A stretch of 64,000 nt of DNA, from positions 2,731,951 to 2,795,950 of the forward strand of contig NW_023998417.1 in the NCBI RefSeq assembly GCF_014805625.2, in the 5' to 3' direction. Made by a program: the position numbers and the translations under genes. A model generated the notes under the pieces. The model was not told where the DNA came from and did no database searches. It saw only the letters and a program-made list of their open reading frames with translations. Source of the DNA: Glossina fuscipes. Taxonomy: Eukaryota; Arthropoda; Insecta; Diptera; Glossinidae. This document shows positions 35,045-47,380 of the stretch, piece by piece (the first letter of the stretch is position 1; each line of letters opens with the position of its first letter).

Positions 35045-35465
35045 GCGACCACTCCTTATCTCTTTCTATTTCCTCACTTGTTTCTGATCGTCACGGTATT
35101 AGGCAACATCCTATATAGACAATTATACACATATATATGTGCGCAGGCACGTTATATTCTACTGCTGCAGATTTGAGAAAGGGCGGCTTCAAGTGCCACC
35201 TAACGAGATAATGAGCGTAATGATCAGCAGTTCAGCAGCTTGGAACGCCCTAGACGCGTTCGCTAGCAATACCCTCGTGGAGTTACGACAACTGGAGAGA
35301 CAACGGATGGAGAGCAGAGGGAGTGGAAATCAATAGTGTATTCCACTGAGGTCCCACCATCGGAAGCATGCTAACGACAACCAGCCTCGGCAAAGTAATA
35401 CCTTACGGTGATCCCGCGAGGGAGTGTGATAGAAGAAGCGTGTGAGGGGTTAGTTTTTACTGCAT
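35045..35465 (+). pseudogene. 3' end of an R1/Jockey-group non-LTR retrotransposon (ORF2 C-terminus and 3' UTR)
   Basis: From 35139 to the stop at about 35334-35336 the frame reads RRHVIFYCCRFEKGRL, then NEIMSVMISSSAAWNALDAF and ASNTLVELRQLERQR. These match the C-terminus of RNase H-less insect retrotransposon ORF2: AEHVLF.CPRF...R, then a block like ENLV..ML.S...W.AV..FA..VM..LR..ER.R. A shifted upstream frame gives LVSDRHGIRQH, like the usual LLTGHG.F..YL. The GC-rich sequence to about 35465 (ATCCCGCGAGGGAGTG) looks like the element's 3' UTR. It is strongly 5'-truncated and frameshifted, hence dead. Confidence 0.78.
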
Positions 35466-38400
35466 TCTGCTATTAAGGAACCAACAGAACCTTTTGAAGA
35501 TTTTCTACCTCCAGGCCGCAGAGCAAAAAAAAAATCCTTTGTCCGATTTAACCCGCATTTGTACTTGTGACGGAATTTTAAGAAAAGATAAGTTTTTTTT
35601 TTTGGCCATTTCCTCCTCTTGACAATGCGTTATCATCAATGACTGCACTATTCATACTGACGAAGAATATTTATAAGTGTGATCTCCGATGAATACATGT
35701 CCTTTTTAAATATTTGGCAAGCGTGGCATAAACCGCCGTTGTGGATATAAAATAAAAGATCAACCTGTTATACGCATAGTTAGGAGAAACTTGAACTTTT
35801 ACCATTTGCTCTCTCTGACTCTTTCGTACCCAATACTTGAATTAATTTAAATGCTTAGGTTGGCTAATCAGATTTCCACATGAAAATTTTAATACCATCC
35901 GCTGGTCAGAAATTGATAGGCTTCATAAAGTCTACGAACAGAAGGGAAAAGTCATAACTGAAACATGCCCATCCAACTTGCGATGCGAACTCATTAAGTT
36001 TAAGCGAACGCATGTAACACCAAGAAGTACTTAAAATGGGACTGACTATGTACCGACTATGTACCGACTATATAGAAAGCTTTAAAATTTTCGTAAACTT
36101 TAAGACACTTTGACTTATTTTCATCCAAGGACGCGAAACCTATTGAAAATAGATCGGATTTGGTAGTTATCGGATATATACAATACTTACTTACTTTCTT
36201 CATTTCGTGATTTCGTCAATCTAAATATTTAGGGATTAATATAAGCAATTTTCATTCTCTATGCACGTGCTATACGTATACGGCCCTCTCAAGGATACTT
36301 ACGGAATTCACTGCAATGTTGCTTAATATTCTTCAGGTAATTGTTTAAATTTTCTAATTTATTTTAAATATTAAAATTTTTTTTTTTCTTCTACATAAAA
36401 TTATTTTAGCAAATATTTTAATACTTAAATTCTTTTAATTCCCTCGGAGCATATTTACCTTGATTTTCTTCTTGTTGTTGATATTGTTGCTGTTGTTATC
36501 ATTCTTATGAACTGTCTTAAAATTTATAATTTCTGCAAGTTAGTTATCTCAAATAACCTGCAGACTGGGGCAGAAAACAATAGGGAATCTATTCATAACA
36601 TAAGGATGAGCAGCAGCAACATCAACACTTTCATAACATGAGTACACGTACAAGTACATATCTATATGTGTGTACACAAGGGTTTGCAAACAACATATCA
36701 TGCTACGACGATGTAAATGACGCAATCAACTAAATAGTTTAGAAAAACACTGTTTGTTCTTAGCATAAAGGACCAGAGCGAGCAGCCCATACCCTTACCC
36801 CCCCGCCTCCATATACTACACCACTAAACGTGTATAGTCATTTATGGCTAACGAGGTAGGGAAGAGAATGTAGTGAAACTATTTCTTCACAGTTAAAAGA
36901 ACTAACTAACAACAAGACGAGGAGAACTAGAGAGAGACAGAGAGAAAGATAGGTAGAGAGAGGGAGAGGGAGAGAGAGAGAGAGAGAAAGAGATAAAATG
37001 AAAGAAGCAGTAAAATTGCGTACAGAGTAAAACTATGCAACAAGGGAAAATATTTTTTTTCTACGTAGCTTAAGGTAAAATAATCCATTTTTTTTTTTTC
37101 GTTGCTTTCCACTTTTAGCTTTAAAACTTGAAGATAAATTGAAAACCATCAAGTGATGCTGGCGGTGAAGATGGTGTTTTGCTGTTGATGTTGGTGGTCT
37201 GATTCTACTACTGTTGCACTTGTTGTTGTAGATTGTGGTTTACTGTTTAGAGATTTTCTTTTTTTTCCCGTTTCGTTTTAGTGGCCTTGTTGTATGACAT
37301 CGAAACGACACTAACTGTGTAATGACATCAGCTATCAGGTGTTGCTAATCGACATGTTTATTTTTATTGTAAAGGAAATCCCGCATAGACAGCAACGAAC
37401 ACATAACTGTAAATTTTTATTAAATTTTCCTTCATTTTCACGTTTTTTCTTTTTTTTTTTTTTTTTGTTTATTTATTAAATTTTCTTCAACTAACGTTGA
37501 CTGCCGTAGATAGATGGAATTAAAATTAATTTCGTAAAATGAAAACTATTGATTGCTACATAAAAATTGGCTGAAACGCTTGGCGTCAGTGCACTGTTGC
37601 TGCTAACCTTACGGCGTAGTCTGAGGTGAGCTGAGAGCTTGTTAAAACGAAAATTTTGCTTTGATTCGGTCATTTTTGAACGCGGATGAAAGGGCAATGA
37701 AGAATGAATGAGAGGCCGTTTGCGAAAATTTTGTCCAAAAAATGGGTATGTTTGCGAATGTAGCCATAGGCGTGCATCGCGAGAACCGGATAAAAAGCAT
37801 CTAGAAAATGCTCCTACGATTCACAAAAGTGTGAAAAACTAAGCACTGACTTAAATGAAAGGATAAGGGAGGAGGGAATTTAAAGCGCTTAAAAGCTTGA
37901 ACTGGGAATAAACCTAACTACCTAACTAAAGGACTAAAGGAGTTTTTTCTACTAACTAACCAAAGGAGAAGTTATTCGCCTAATTAGGCAAAAGCCTAAC
38001 TTTCTATTTCTATTTGCATTAAAGTGAATGATTAGATAGATAAATGATATGTGTACAATAGTGGGTTTGCGCCGTTTATAAAGACTGTTGGATTGCAGTT
38101 CATTCATCATGAGCGCAGAACTTCTTCTGTGGAGCCATAACAAACTTATTAATTGTAACAAAAGCTGATTGAAAACTGATCTTCTCAAACCAATAGTTAA
38201 CGTAAAATATTACGAATACATGTTGACTAAAGACACTTGATTAAACGTAATGTCATCCTTCGTGAGATAGCTTATGCGCTTTAAGTGCGCTTTAACGTGA
38301 CATACTCGAAAGAAATGTAACGTAAAGTAAGTGAAGACTTAATATCGTACCAGAAATCTTTATTTTCAATCAACGTTTTTTTTTTTTTTTTGAACCGGTA

Positions 38401-39686
38401 GCTCCGTGACAGACACACGTGTCAAGTTGCACATCATAAACGACGTTAGTGTTTCAACTTTGCTTGGTTTAATACGACATAAAAAAGCATTTTTGCCGAT
38501 TTTTAAAATGTATTGAGGAAAGAAGTTGCATTAAATATTGTTTGTCATTATTACGAGAAATGAGATCTCCGCATAGCGGAAGCGGAAATAAATCAAGCCA
38601 AGACCTAGAAAAACCGCTCCATTTTTTCTTCTCGAATTTCCTAGAAATATATTTCAAGAGAAAGAAATTTAAGTAAGCTTTGCTGAAACCATTTCGTCGT
38701 TCTTGTAAGAAACGCAAACCAAGTGATCGAAGAAACCTGTATAGCCCGTCTTTCATAAAACTTTTATGACCAATTAAATGAAAACAACATATTCTTCATG
38801 TCCATGTCCATGGTACTTTACCCAAATTCATAATTGAAAGTGGTGTCGATTTCCATTATAACATGCCTCCTACTTTCTATCATCAGTGCAGTGTCATTGT
38901 CATTACGAGCATATCTTATCGACATTGGTTTAATTTTGGCAAGAATGCACGCAAAGCAAAAAGGAAAAGAGAAAAAGAACTTAATTGCATATAAGCAAAT
39001 GCAATATTTGCTTACGCTAGAGCGTAGGTGATGCGAAAGCATGTGGGAAACTTTTAATATGTGCACAGATTTTTCTTTTCTTACTCTTTCTTTTTCATTA
39101 ATTCTAGTTTCAGAGATATGCTTCTGGTGTTTACGTTGTTTGCGTTCTCAGAAGTTAAACATTTCAATTCGATCAAATTATCAGTTAAAGAAAAATCGAA
39201 AAATATTTTCACATCTTTTCTATTGTGAATGGTGGGGACTCTATTTAAGTAACATTTTCTTAAAAAACCCAAGTATAGATAGATAGATAGATAAATGAGC
39301 ATTTATATTACAAACTCATCCAACTAGATATTGAATCAATTACAGCATCATTTGCATGTTCTTATGTCTATTATATCTATCATATTTGTATCCACATCAA
39401 ACAAAGTTAAAAGGTATCCTTTGTAATTTTTGGAAAAACCACTGCAACCACCATAAACGATATAAATTGCAAAGCACATTTGTTATGTGCAACAACTAAG
39501 AGTAAAAACTTTCAATATATCTGCTTTTAATCACATTGTGTTGAAAGCATCAAAGGACGGATTGAGTATTAAATAGTGTGTTAATGTTTTTTGATCAATG
39601 AAAAAATTTGTTGAATTTGTTTACAAAATGAAAAATGTTTAGTTGTTCGGATTCGTCCGCGACAAAGTACTCCTCGTCCCACACAG
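35466..39686. other. Non-coding, AT-rich
   Basis: No gene recognised. An 11-bp unit (gactatgtacc) occurs about three times at 36043-36070. A (GA)n tract lies at about 36927-36988, C-rich CCCTTACCCCCCCGCCTCC near 36790-36808 and (ATAG)n at about 39276-39293. A minus-strand open frame at 38469-38756 has no recognisable motif. Confidence 0.5.
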
Positions 39687-39890
39687 TGGATACATGCCAA
39701 CGTTTTTCCCAATCCTCGGCACAGCTATAGAAAACCGGGATAGTCGTTAAGGCCTTTTTTGTCCGCCCAATCGCTGAGTTGAGTTTAGTGGATGCATGCC
39801 AACGTTTTTCCCAATCCTCGGCACAGCTATAGAAAACCGGGATAGCCGTTAGAGCCTTTTCTGTCCCCCCAATCTCTGAGTTGAGTTTAG
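39687..39890 (+). repeat. 102-bp tandem duplication
   Basis: Two head-to-tail copies, 39687-39788 and 39789-39890, each running from TGGATrCATGCCAACG to TTGAGTTTAG with about 10 differences. The unit is 102 bp (34 codons), GC-richer than its surroundings, and not recognised as a known element. Confidence 0.9.
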
Positions 39891-39901
39891 TTAAAACTCA
39901 G

Positions 39902-39990
39902 AAGTCGTACGTAACGAAAACAGGCGAATACAATGATTATTGGACAAGTCGTATGTCACTAAAGCAGGCGATCGCAGTGATTGTCCTGAC
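39902..39990 (+). repeat. 44-bp tandem duplication directly after the 102-bp pair
   Basis: Two copies starting at 39902 and 39946: AAGTCGTaygTmACkAAArC, then AGGCGAtmgCArTGATT. They differ at roughly a quarter of positions, so they are older or more quickly diverging than the neighbouring 102-bp pair. Confidence 0.75.
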
Positions 39991-41936
39991 GATTTGATTT
40001 GGTTTCACCTTTTAGCCAAATGTTCTCGAAAAATTAATGGGAAAATTGAGTTTTTTTTTTTTTTTGAATCTATCGAGATTTGAAGCGTTTAAGGCACGAA
40101 AAACAATTGTTACGAAATGTCGGTAATGATTCAGTTTCTTGAAAATTCTTGACTTGACTGCTCTTGATAATAGGGTAAAGTAAGATCACCAGATATTAAT
40201 GACACAACGTGTGTGTACGTTGGATATTTTTCTACTCTCTCTTGTAGCCGCTTTGTGTTTGTAGCCTTTAAAGCTCATAAATTTTGTAACTTTTATTAAC
40301 TTAATTTAGAAGAGAGCTTTTATAACAAAAAAAAAACCTCAGGCTCAAAATTCGTATTTATATGTAATATTTTCCTTTAGAACGAACCTCTTAATTGCAG
40401 TGAAACAACTTTCTTCTCAGACAAATTCAAAATTTCAACTATTATTATGCCAAAGCATAACTTTTTCATCAGACACTAATTTAAGGAGTAAAATACCCAA
40501 ACAAACAAACATTCTCAACATTTTCAACTAATACACGAAATTGTTTTATTTTCGAATCAGAAAACAAAGAAAAAAATAAAAAAATTTCAAGTACTTTACG
40601 TACCATTTGTGTTGTGCTAACGTAGTAGTAGTAGTAGTGTGTGTCTATATGCAATATAAATTTCTTCTTCGCACATTGCTTTCTTTCTTATACTGCAATA
40701 TCAGTCAAGCCACAGACATATATATATATATATATACGCGCGTATGTAGAGAGTTCTCAATCCTGTATCTCAACGATGCATACAATGGTAGTCATGTTTG
40801 TTATAAATATTATGCCATTTAGTTTTAAATGGCCGGTTATTCGAAAGAGGCCACTCACCAGAGAAGGAGCTCTCTAGAAATGTTTTAAAAAAAAAGAAGA
40901 AAATCTTAAGATTAAACACTTTGATCTTTGGAGTATTTCCAAGCAAATATGCATACTTCAAAGTTTTGCAATAAATGCTTAAACTTGAAGTGTTAAATAT
41001 CCTATACATGTGTAGACATATATATATATACACGCACACTAAATTTATACATAAAATAAAGAAAATAAAAATAAATATGATATTAATCCGCATACAGTGA
41101 AGAAGTGTAAGCAGAAAGCGACTCGCTTCTAAGCAAATCTAACCTCTGATCCTATGCAAGCTAATATGTAAGAAAGTTATTCAAATCAAATGAAATCATG
41201 AGTGTATAGTGTAGAGTGTTATTAGTAGTGTAGATTACCTAAAAGAGATTTATTCCCTCCTAACAACTAATCAATAAATGAAACAATTTCAAACTGTTTT
41301 ATAAGCACGGACTAACATTATAGTGGGTGGGCCGTGTCCCAGCATGAGTTTGCTTAATACAATTATTCAAAAAAAGGTCTTGCATTGAAAGTGTTCGAGT
41401 AGCATTTATCGTTGGATGTACTAAATTTTATCAAACTTCTCTCTCAACCGATCGGTATTATAAAAGGCTGGTCTAACTGAAATTCTTGTGAATGTTGCAG
41501 ACATCCGCCCGAACTTAATATAAACCTTTTACCACAAATGATGTAGGGTGTAAAAGAGTCTGTGTGACAGTTGGCTGACACTCGCTATTTTCGCATTTTA
41601 ATTCCTTAAGCGCTTAAGATATTATTACCGCATTTTATTATTAATTGATGATATCTTTTCGCCTGCAAATGAAGTCCATAAAGATTTATGACCATAAGCT
41701 AAGAATAAGCAAAGTTTTCATATTTATGACCTTGACTATTAGCCTGCACTACCAACGCAAATTGAAGCGTCACGCTGAACATAGTGAAATCTTCCCCGAA
41801 TCTTAAGCAAATCAAGATGCTTTATATACACAGTTTTTTGGGAATAAATAATAAAATTTAATCTAATAATGTCACATAAACATAATAAAAACAATTTAAT
41901 TATAACATATAATACGTAATAATAAAATATATATCC
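39991..41936. other. Non-coding, AT-rich
   Basis: No gene recognised. (TAG)n at about 40623-40637 and (TA)n at about 40720-40736. Short open frames here show no family motif. Confidence 0.5.
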
Positions 41937-42090
41937 GCCTGAGTGGCCGGGTAAACAAAAGTCTCGATTAGCAACTCTCGTGGGTCGTGGATTTAAATCT
42001 CAAGGGCGGTAGAATTTTTTTTTAATAAAGCCGGAAAGCCTTAGATGCTAGGGCTTTATTCTCTGGCTAAATTTTGTAATAATAAAAACA
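41937..42090 (+). mobile_element. tRNA-derived SINE-like element
   Basis: The head CCTGAGTGGCCGGGTAAAC resembles an A-box. The B-box-like GTCGTGGATTTAAATCTCAAG follows about 50 nt later. The tail, cTAGgGCTTTAtTCTCT then GGCTAAATT and ATAATAA, is shared with the element at 56650-56850. A shared tail plus Pol III-type boxes is what identifies a SINE family. Both copies are diverged. Confidence 0.6.
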
Positions 42091-42796
42091 AATACCGTTA
42101 TAGGCAAACAATTCTAAAAGATTAATCGGTTACTTTCCACCATTGCTGCATACGAAACAACTTATGTAATTTTGTTCACGATGGGAAAATCATTTGCTAT
42201 CGCGTTAATTCATTTTGAATTTTGGCAAATGATTGTTGATTATGAACTGCATTATATGTATATACTTTTTATATGGTTTTGAACTTTTATTTTCTTGCGT
42301 AGCCGATGTTCGTTCGCACAAATTTATTGTAACCATTAGAGCAAATGAATAACGCATTCGAAGTGTAACATATAAATTCCGGCGTAACATTACCCATCTG
42401 CAGGCTAATACAATATAATCATCCACGCCATCCACTGCAACGAACAAAAATTTACGCATACATTCATAATAGCATCATTGATAATATTCATACCTTCTTG
42501 AAAATTTTGCCAATTGTGAACGAATTGTGGATAGGCTTCTCGAACTATTAAAGCTAAACTTATTGGCAGCAAGAAAGCGAAGCGAAGCTTCTTTTCAAAT
42601 CATATTTTGCACGCATTGAAAAGGCAACAAACGCGGTAATGATCATAAAATTAATTTCAAACAACTCCGTTATTTAACTTTATTCACTCTGTCGAACATA
42701 GATGTTAGGAAAATTTATATATACATCAGTCAGGGGATGCGATGTCTGCGTGTAATACAGTGATGCTTAGAACGAAATGGTGAAAGAGATAGAAAG
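42091..42796. other. Non-coding spacer between two SINE-like elements
   Basis: AT-rich, no gene recognised. A minus-strand open frame at 42205-42459 shows no motif. Confidence 0.45.
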
Positions 42797-42885
42797 CGGT
42801 CGCAATCTAGTGGTTGAGTACCTTAGTGGTAAGTGGTTTGCTTTTAGCTATAACCGTACTTCGCTGAGATTTGAACCCACGAGCT
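42797..42885 (+). mobile_element. tRNA-derived SINE-like element (A- and B-box)
   Basis: ACCTTAGTGGTAAGTGGTTT matches an A-box (TRGCNNAGTGG-like). GAGATTTGAACCCACGAG, about 45 nt later, matches a degenerate B-box (GGTTCGANYCC). The spacing suits an internal Pol III promoter. It shares its head with the fragment at 7266-7312. Not foldable into a convincing tRNA, so not called a tRNA gene. Confidence 0.5.
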
Positions 42886-45800
42886 TCGGCTTGGTTTTGG
42901 CGATAACTCAACTGTTTGGTGAAATTATGATCTTTTTCATGGAAATTGAAGCGATGTTCGTGAGACGATCTAACGTTGAAAATATCTTACGGTTCCATTC
43001 CATTTCCAAAACTTGGTCCACAGAATAAAATTTGAATTCTTTAGCTTCATTATTGCAAATTTGAGCAGTGATAAACTGACAGAGCCAAGATCTTTCAACT
43101 ATGGGAATCGCTTTCAACTTTACAACTCCTTTTTTTTTTTTTTTGTTTTCTTTTTACTTTATTCCTAATCAATAATCTCACATGATATAATATATGATAT
43201 AATAGTCGATGCAAGAAATACATAGTTGTAATAGAAACTGTCTAAGACTTTGTCCTTGCAAGGCATTGACAATTTACATCAAAATCTTTTGAAAATTCAT
43301 ATTATTTTAAAGAATTTCATCTTATTGTGAGTATGTTTTCAAAGCGGGCGCTCGAACAGTTTCGGCAAAGCATAGTTCGTTCCATTGACATTATAAGACT
43401 GAGAATTAATTATTTATAAAAAAATTTTTTTTGATTTTCCTCCTAAAATCCCCCTTCCCCTATTTTTCATCCTTCGTGATAGATGATCTAAGTATGAGCA
43501 GCAAAAATTCCGTATGTGTAATGGAGTGTGCATGCAAAACAAATATGCAGAAAGATAGTTTAGTTCTGGCGTGATTGCTTATGAATGCAATAATTCTAAG
43601 AGCTGTCTGCGCGCATATATTCATACCCATACATATACACACCCATCATCACAACGATACAGATTTAAAAGTACGTAAAATTTTGTTGATATAAACAAAA
43701 ATATTTATTATGCCACATAAGCGAGACGCGATATACATAAAATTAGTCAACAAACACAGAAAACGATTTTTTGAAATAAAAATTATTGATTTGATTGGGT
43801 TGTTTAAAAAATTATGATGCACCAGAGCGCCCATACCTAAATACGCAGTCAAAAGAGTCGACTCTTCTTAGTACAGTGAGAGAGAGAGAGAGAGAAAGGC
43901 GCCGTTCATCGTGTATTCTAAGAGGAAAATTTTGCTCATCATTATTGCAAGTGCGTATAGCATAAGTTATTTTTTACAGATAACCCAATAACTGCATCGG
44001 TGGTGGATAGCAGTGATCGTAGGCGCTTGCTACACACACACACACACACACGTATATTTTATGGCTTTGGTTAATTAAAAATTCGAACAGGAAGATTTGA
44101 ATAAACCAATTCGTGTATATGTTGAGAATTTTCAAAACAAATTAATATCTATCCGTCTATCTAGCTGTCAGTTAGTCTGCCTGCCTATGTGTATGTGTAT
44201 GTGTGTTTATATCATTGAAATGGAAAATGCAAAACAGAAACTATTTGGATATCAGCCAAATTAAATATGAATATCTTAAGTGCAAGTGTATATAAAAATA
44301 TGTTTATTTTTATGATTTCTGTTTATTTGGTCACACTGGGGAAGTGTTTGGAAAGTTGATAATCAAATTACCGCAAAAGTGATAGAGCAATACTTTGGGG
44401 AAAATATACGAAACTTAATAATCAATCTTTTTGCCCCAGTGCGGCAGTGTGAATAAGTTCAAATTATTCAAACAGTGCAAAAGATTGAATGAATAAAACG
44501 TTTCCTGATAAAAATTTTACTTACAATCGCTGTCACAAATACAAGTAAATCTTCTGATTCATCGAATTCTCAAATTGTCTAAAAAGTATTAATCCTTTAG
44601 AAATGAATGAGGAAGAAATATATTCACGATTTTTTAATGATCATTTTCTGCAGTACAAGCTGTATCACTGCGACTTCCTTAAACTTTTCGGACTGTTTTG
44701 CATTATCGTCAGTCTAAAGAAACGTGAAGAATTTGACTGTTCTTCGCTGTCAAGTCCGGGGTACATCATAAACAGAAGAAAAGCTTGCAAGAACTGTTTC
44801 ACAAATCAAAGATCTAGTATGGACATGATAACCGACGTCTTTGCAATCGTCAGATTTGAATTTCTTGGTGTAATAAAGATCAGTAAAGTAGATCTCTTAT
44901 TGGAGTGCAGTAGCTTCTATCACGGTCTTTATCTCACTCTCCCTGGTATTATTCATTAAGAATCGCTTCGCACACAGCCCAAGTCTTCTTCAAGTGTTCT
45001 TTCTCAGATAGAAAGCCTGCCGAGTAAACCAGCTTGTATGCCTTCGAACTTTTATAGGCAGGGTTCCTCAGGAGCTTCTTTCAAGGTGAGACAGTTTACG
45101 CCTTTTGATTTGGTGATTGTTACTCGGCGAATTTGTCTTACGATTAGGCTCGGAATCCGGCCTTGGGCGAAAACGAATTGAATTTTTGTTTTGACGAAGC
45201 ATTTTACCTATAAACAGCACGAGTTCGTTCGCGAGTTAATAAAAAACGTAGCGTCTTCCCAAGAATTCGCTTGTCAAAACTTACCTTAAAGGCGTATTAT
45301 AAGCAGAGTCAAATCTTTAATACTCTACGACTATAGATGTAGTGAGCTCAAAAAGCTTATTACTTTTTAGCTTAGAGATGAAGAATTCCATTCAATAAAA
45401 GGCTGAGGTGATTTGTTTTTATTGATTGTTGCAAGGATGCTATCAGAGCATTTCTCTCTCTCTCTCTCTCCCTCTCTCGCTCACTTCTCTTTCAATGTAT
45501 TTGCAAATGCATGCACAGCATGACATCATTGACATGTTTTATTGCACAATTTAAATGGTGACGAAAGAGTAAGAATATTTCTACGTTGTCGTCATCATTA
45601 TCATCATCATTTATCGAATCGTATTTAAAAATGAGAAAATGAAAATTTTTATTTTACTTGGATTTCATATCTTCACGCAACTAAGTACTAAATAAATGAT
45701 GGATTAAATATGCACTTTACGGTCTATAGATTCACCCGCTGAGTGATGCCAGCGAGAAGTGGGTGTAAGTAAAAATAAAAGTGATGTACTACATAAACGA

Positions 45801-46060
45801 TGAAAACAGCAACACGTTATTATACATATTTGCACGATTGTGCTCCATTTTACAAGCGTATTTACATTTACATTTACATTTACATTTTAGCACGCATGCA
45901 GTTACATTTCGAACAATAAATCATTTATAAATAAAAATTAAGTGCCAACCAAATGAAAATAATAAACATTTTCCCAATGACAGAAAACATGACAATCACT
46001 CATGTTGTGTGATAAAGTGATATAACTGCTATTATTTGTTTGCAAGTATTCTTCTTCTTC

Positions 46061-46094
<34 letters not shown>

Positions 46095-46994
46095 CTCCTC
46101 CCAATATTCAGTCAAGGGAGCTACTGTCTATTTGGCCTGCATACGCATCATCATTGCTTTTTATTAAGCAATTGTTTGTTATTTACATAAACTTTGAAAA
46201 ATTAAATTGTGTTTATAAACTTTGCAAGTAATTGATTAGTGATATTACACTTATTTATTTATTGCATTAAAATAATTGCATGGGCGATGAGCGAAAAAGT
46301 AAACATATCGTGAAATTATATTCACATTTAAATCAATTCTCTAAACAATGCCCGTTGCATGCATCGCTAGACAATGGAATTTCTTGTAATAAATTTTATA
46401 CACAATTAAGATACAATATAATGCGCGCCGTGAATAATGCCGATCGGTAGTATTTCACCAAAAAATTTAAACATGCTTTGTCACGGCTAAGTGTAAGATT
46501 CGAGATTGGCTTGCTTATGCTTATTCTGAATTCATAATGTCATCAATAAGTAGCGGGAATGAATTAAAAATTGACTTTTTAAATTTTAGCTCTTTACATA
46601 TCCTTTGAACAAGTCCAATAGAAGTGCAAGGAAACAAACATACAAGAACATTTAATCCGCACTTTAATGCACGTTTCCCTAAGTCCTTGAAAAAACCGAT
46701 TTTGATTACTCAGTTTTCTGGTGAGGAAGCTATTTCTATTGAAAATAGTACATGAAACGTCACATTCCTTAACAAAGAATGACCCCGAGTCAGAAGATTG
46801 CAGCCCAATTTTAGAATTCAAAGAAATCATATATTATTAGGTGTTTTGCGAACACTTTAATCAACGACTTCTGTATGTAATAATAATAAAGAAATGGGAA
46901 ATACCAGTGTGCACAACAGTTTAATTCGACTCTCCTCTATATAAAACGACATAGGTCTTCCTCTATATAAAACAGCGTAGGACGAAAGTAGCAA
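42886..46994. other. Non-coding; a few unexplained open frames
   Basis: No recognised gene. 44600-45260 is richer in GC than its surroundings and contains a 118-codon + strand frame (44603-44959) without known motifs. (GA)n at about 43878-43897, (CA)n at about 44034-44051, (CT)n at about 45453-45478, (ACATTT)n at about 45860-45887 and a T-run at 46061-46088. Confidence 0.45.
44603..44959 (+). other. Unidentified 118-codon open frame
   Basis: Begins at an ATG (MNEEEIYSRFFNDHF) and ends PGIIH-stop. Residues are mixed, with several Cys (C-x2-C at CKNC), and codons are richer in G/C than the flanks, so it does not look like pure AT noise. I recognise no family, signal peptide or clear membrane span and see no good splice sites. 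It could be a fragment of an unrecognised mobile element or chance. Confidence 0.15.
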
Positions 46995-47380
46995 TTCTTG
47001 CTGGAATTTGGTTTGGGACCCGAATGCCTCTCTTCCCCCCCTATGAAAATAGGTTGGTTGTATTATCCTTTCCGTCACTTGAGAAACGTAGATTTGTTCT
47101 TGGGGTTCCCTTCTTCCTAATCAAAGTAATAAGTGGTACTATTGACTCGCCCGCATTACTTGACAAGATAAACTTTAATATCCCTAAATGCTTCTCTCGG
47201 CACTTTGTCTTGATTAAGCTTAGGCAATGTACATACAATTATGAGCTCTTTAACCCATTCCAAGTTGTTCACAGAAACCTAAATGATGTCTATCACCTAT
47301 TCTCATTATCGGGTTCTTTAAAGTCTCTTAAAGCAACTTTGCTTAATATGCACGATTTACCTATGTCGTATTTGAACTAA
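46995..47380 (+). pseudogene. 3' end of a Jockey-type non-LTR retrotransposon (reverse transcriptase C-terminus)
   Basis: Frame 47024-47380 reads LFPPYENRLVVLSFPSLEKR, R, FLIKVISGTIDSPALLDKIN, FNIP, then TYNYELFNPFQVVHRNLNDV and YHLF. This is the familiar block after the RT domain: LPPYEDRC.LL.L..LE.RR, ..F...LL.G.ID.P.LL..IN.NIP, R, RTNYG...P...M.R.FN.V..LFDF. The 3' end of the frame is intact for 118 codons and closed by a stop. Upstream the frame is lost (YKTA-stop near 46970), so the copy is 5'-truncated and non-functional. An AT-rich 3' UTR may follow. Assignment to Jockey rather than CR1 or Loa is provisional. Confidence 0.78.

Noticed and set aside
41937..42885. Genuine tRNA genes at the two A/B-box sites
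   Set aside because: B-boxes are degenerate and no complete cloverleaf with paired acceptor stem could be drawn; SINE remnants fit better.
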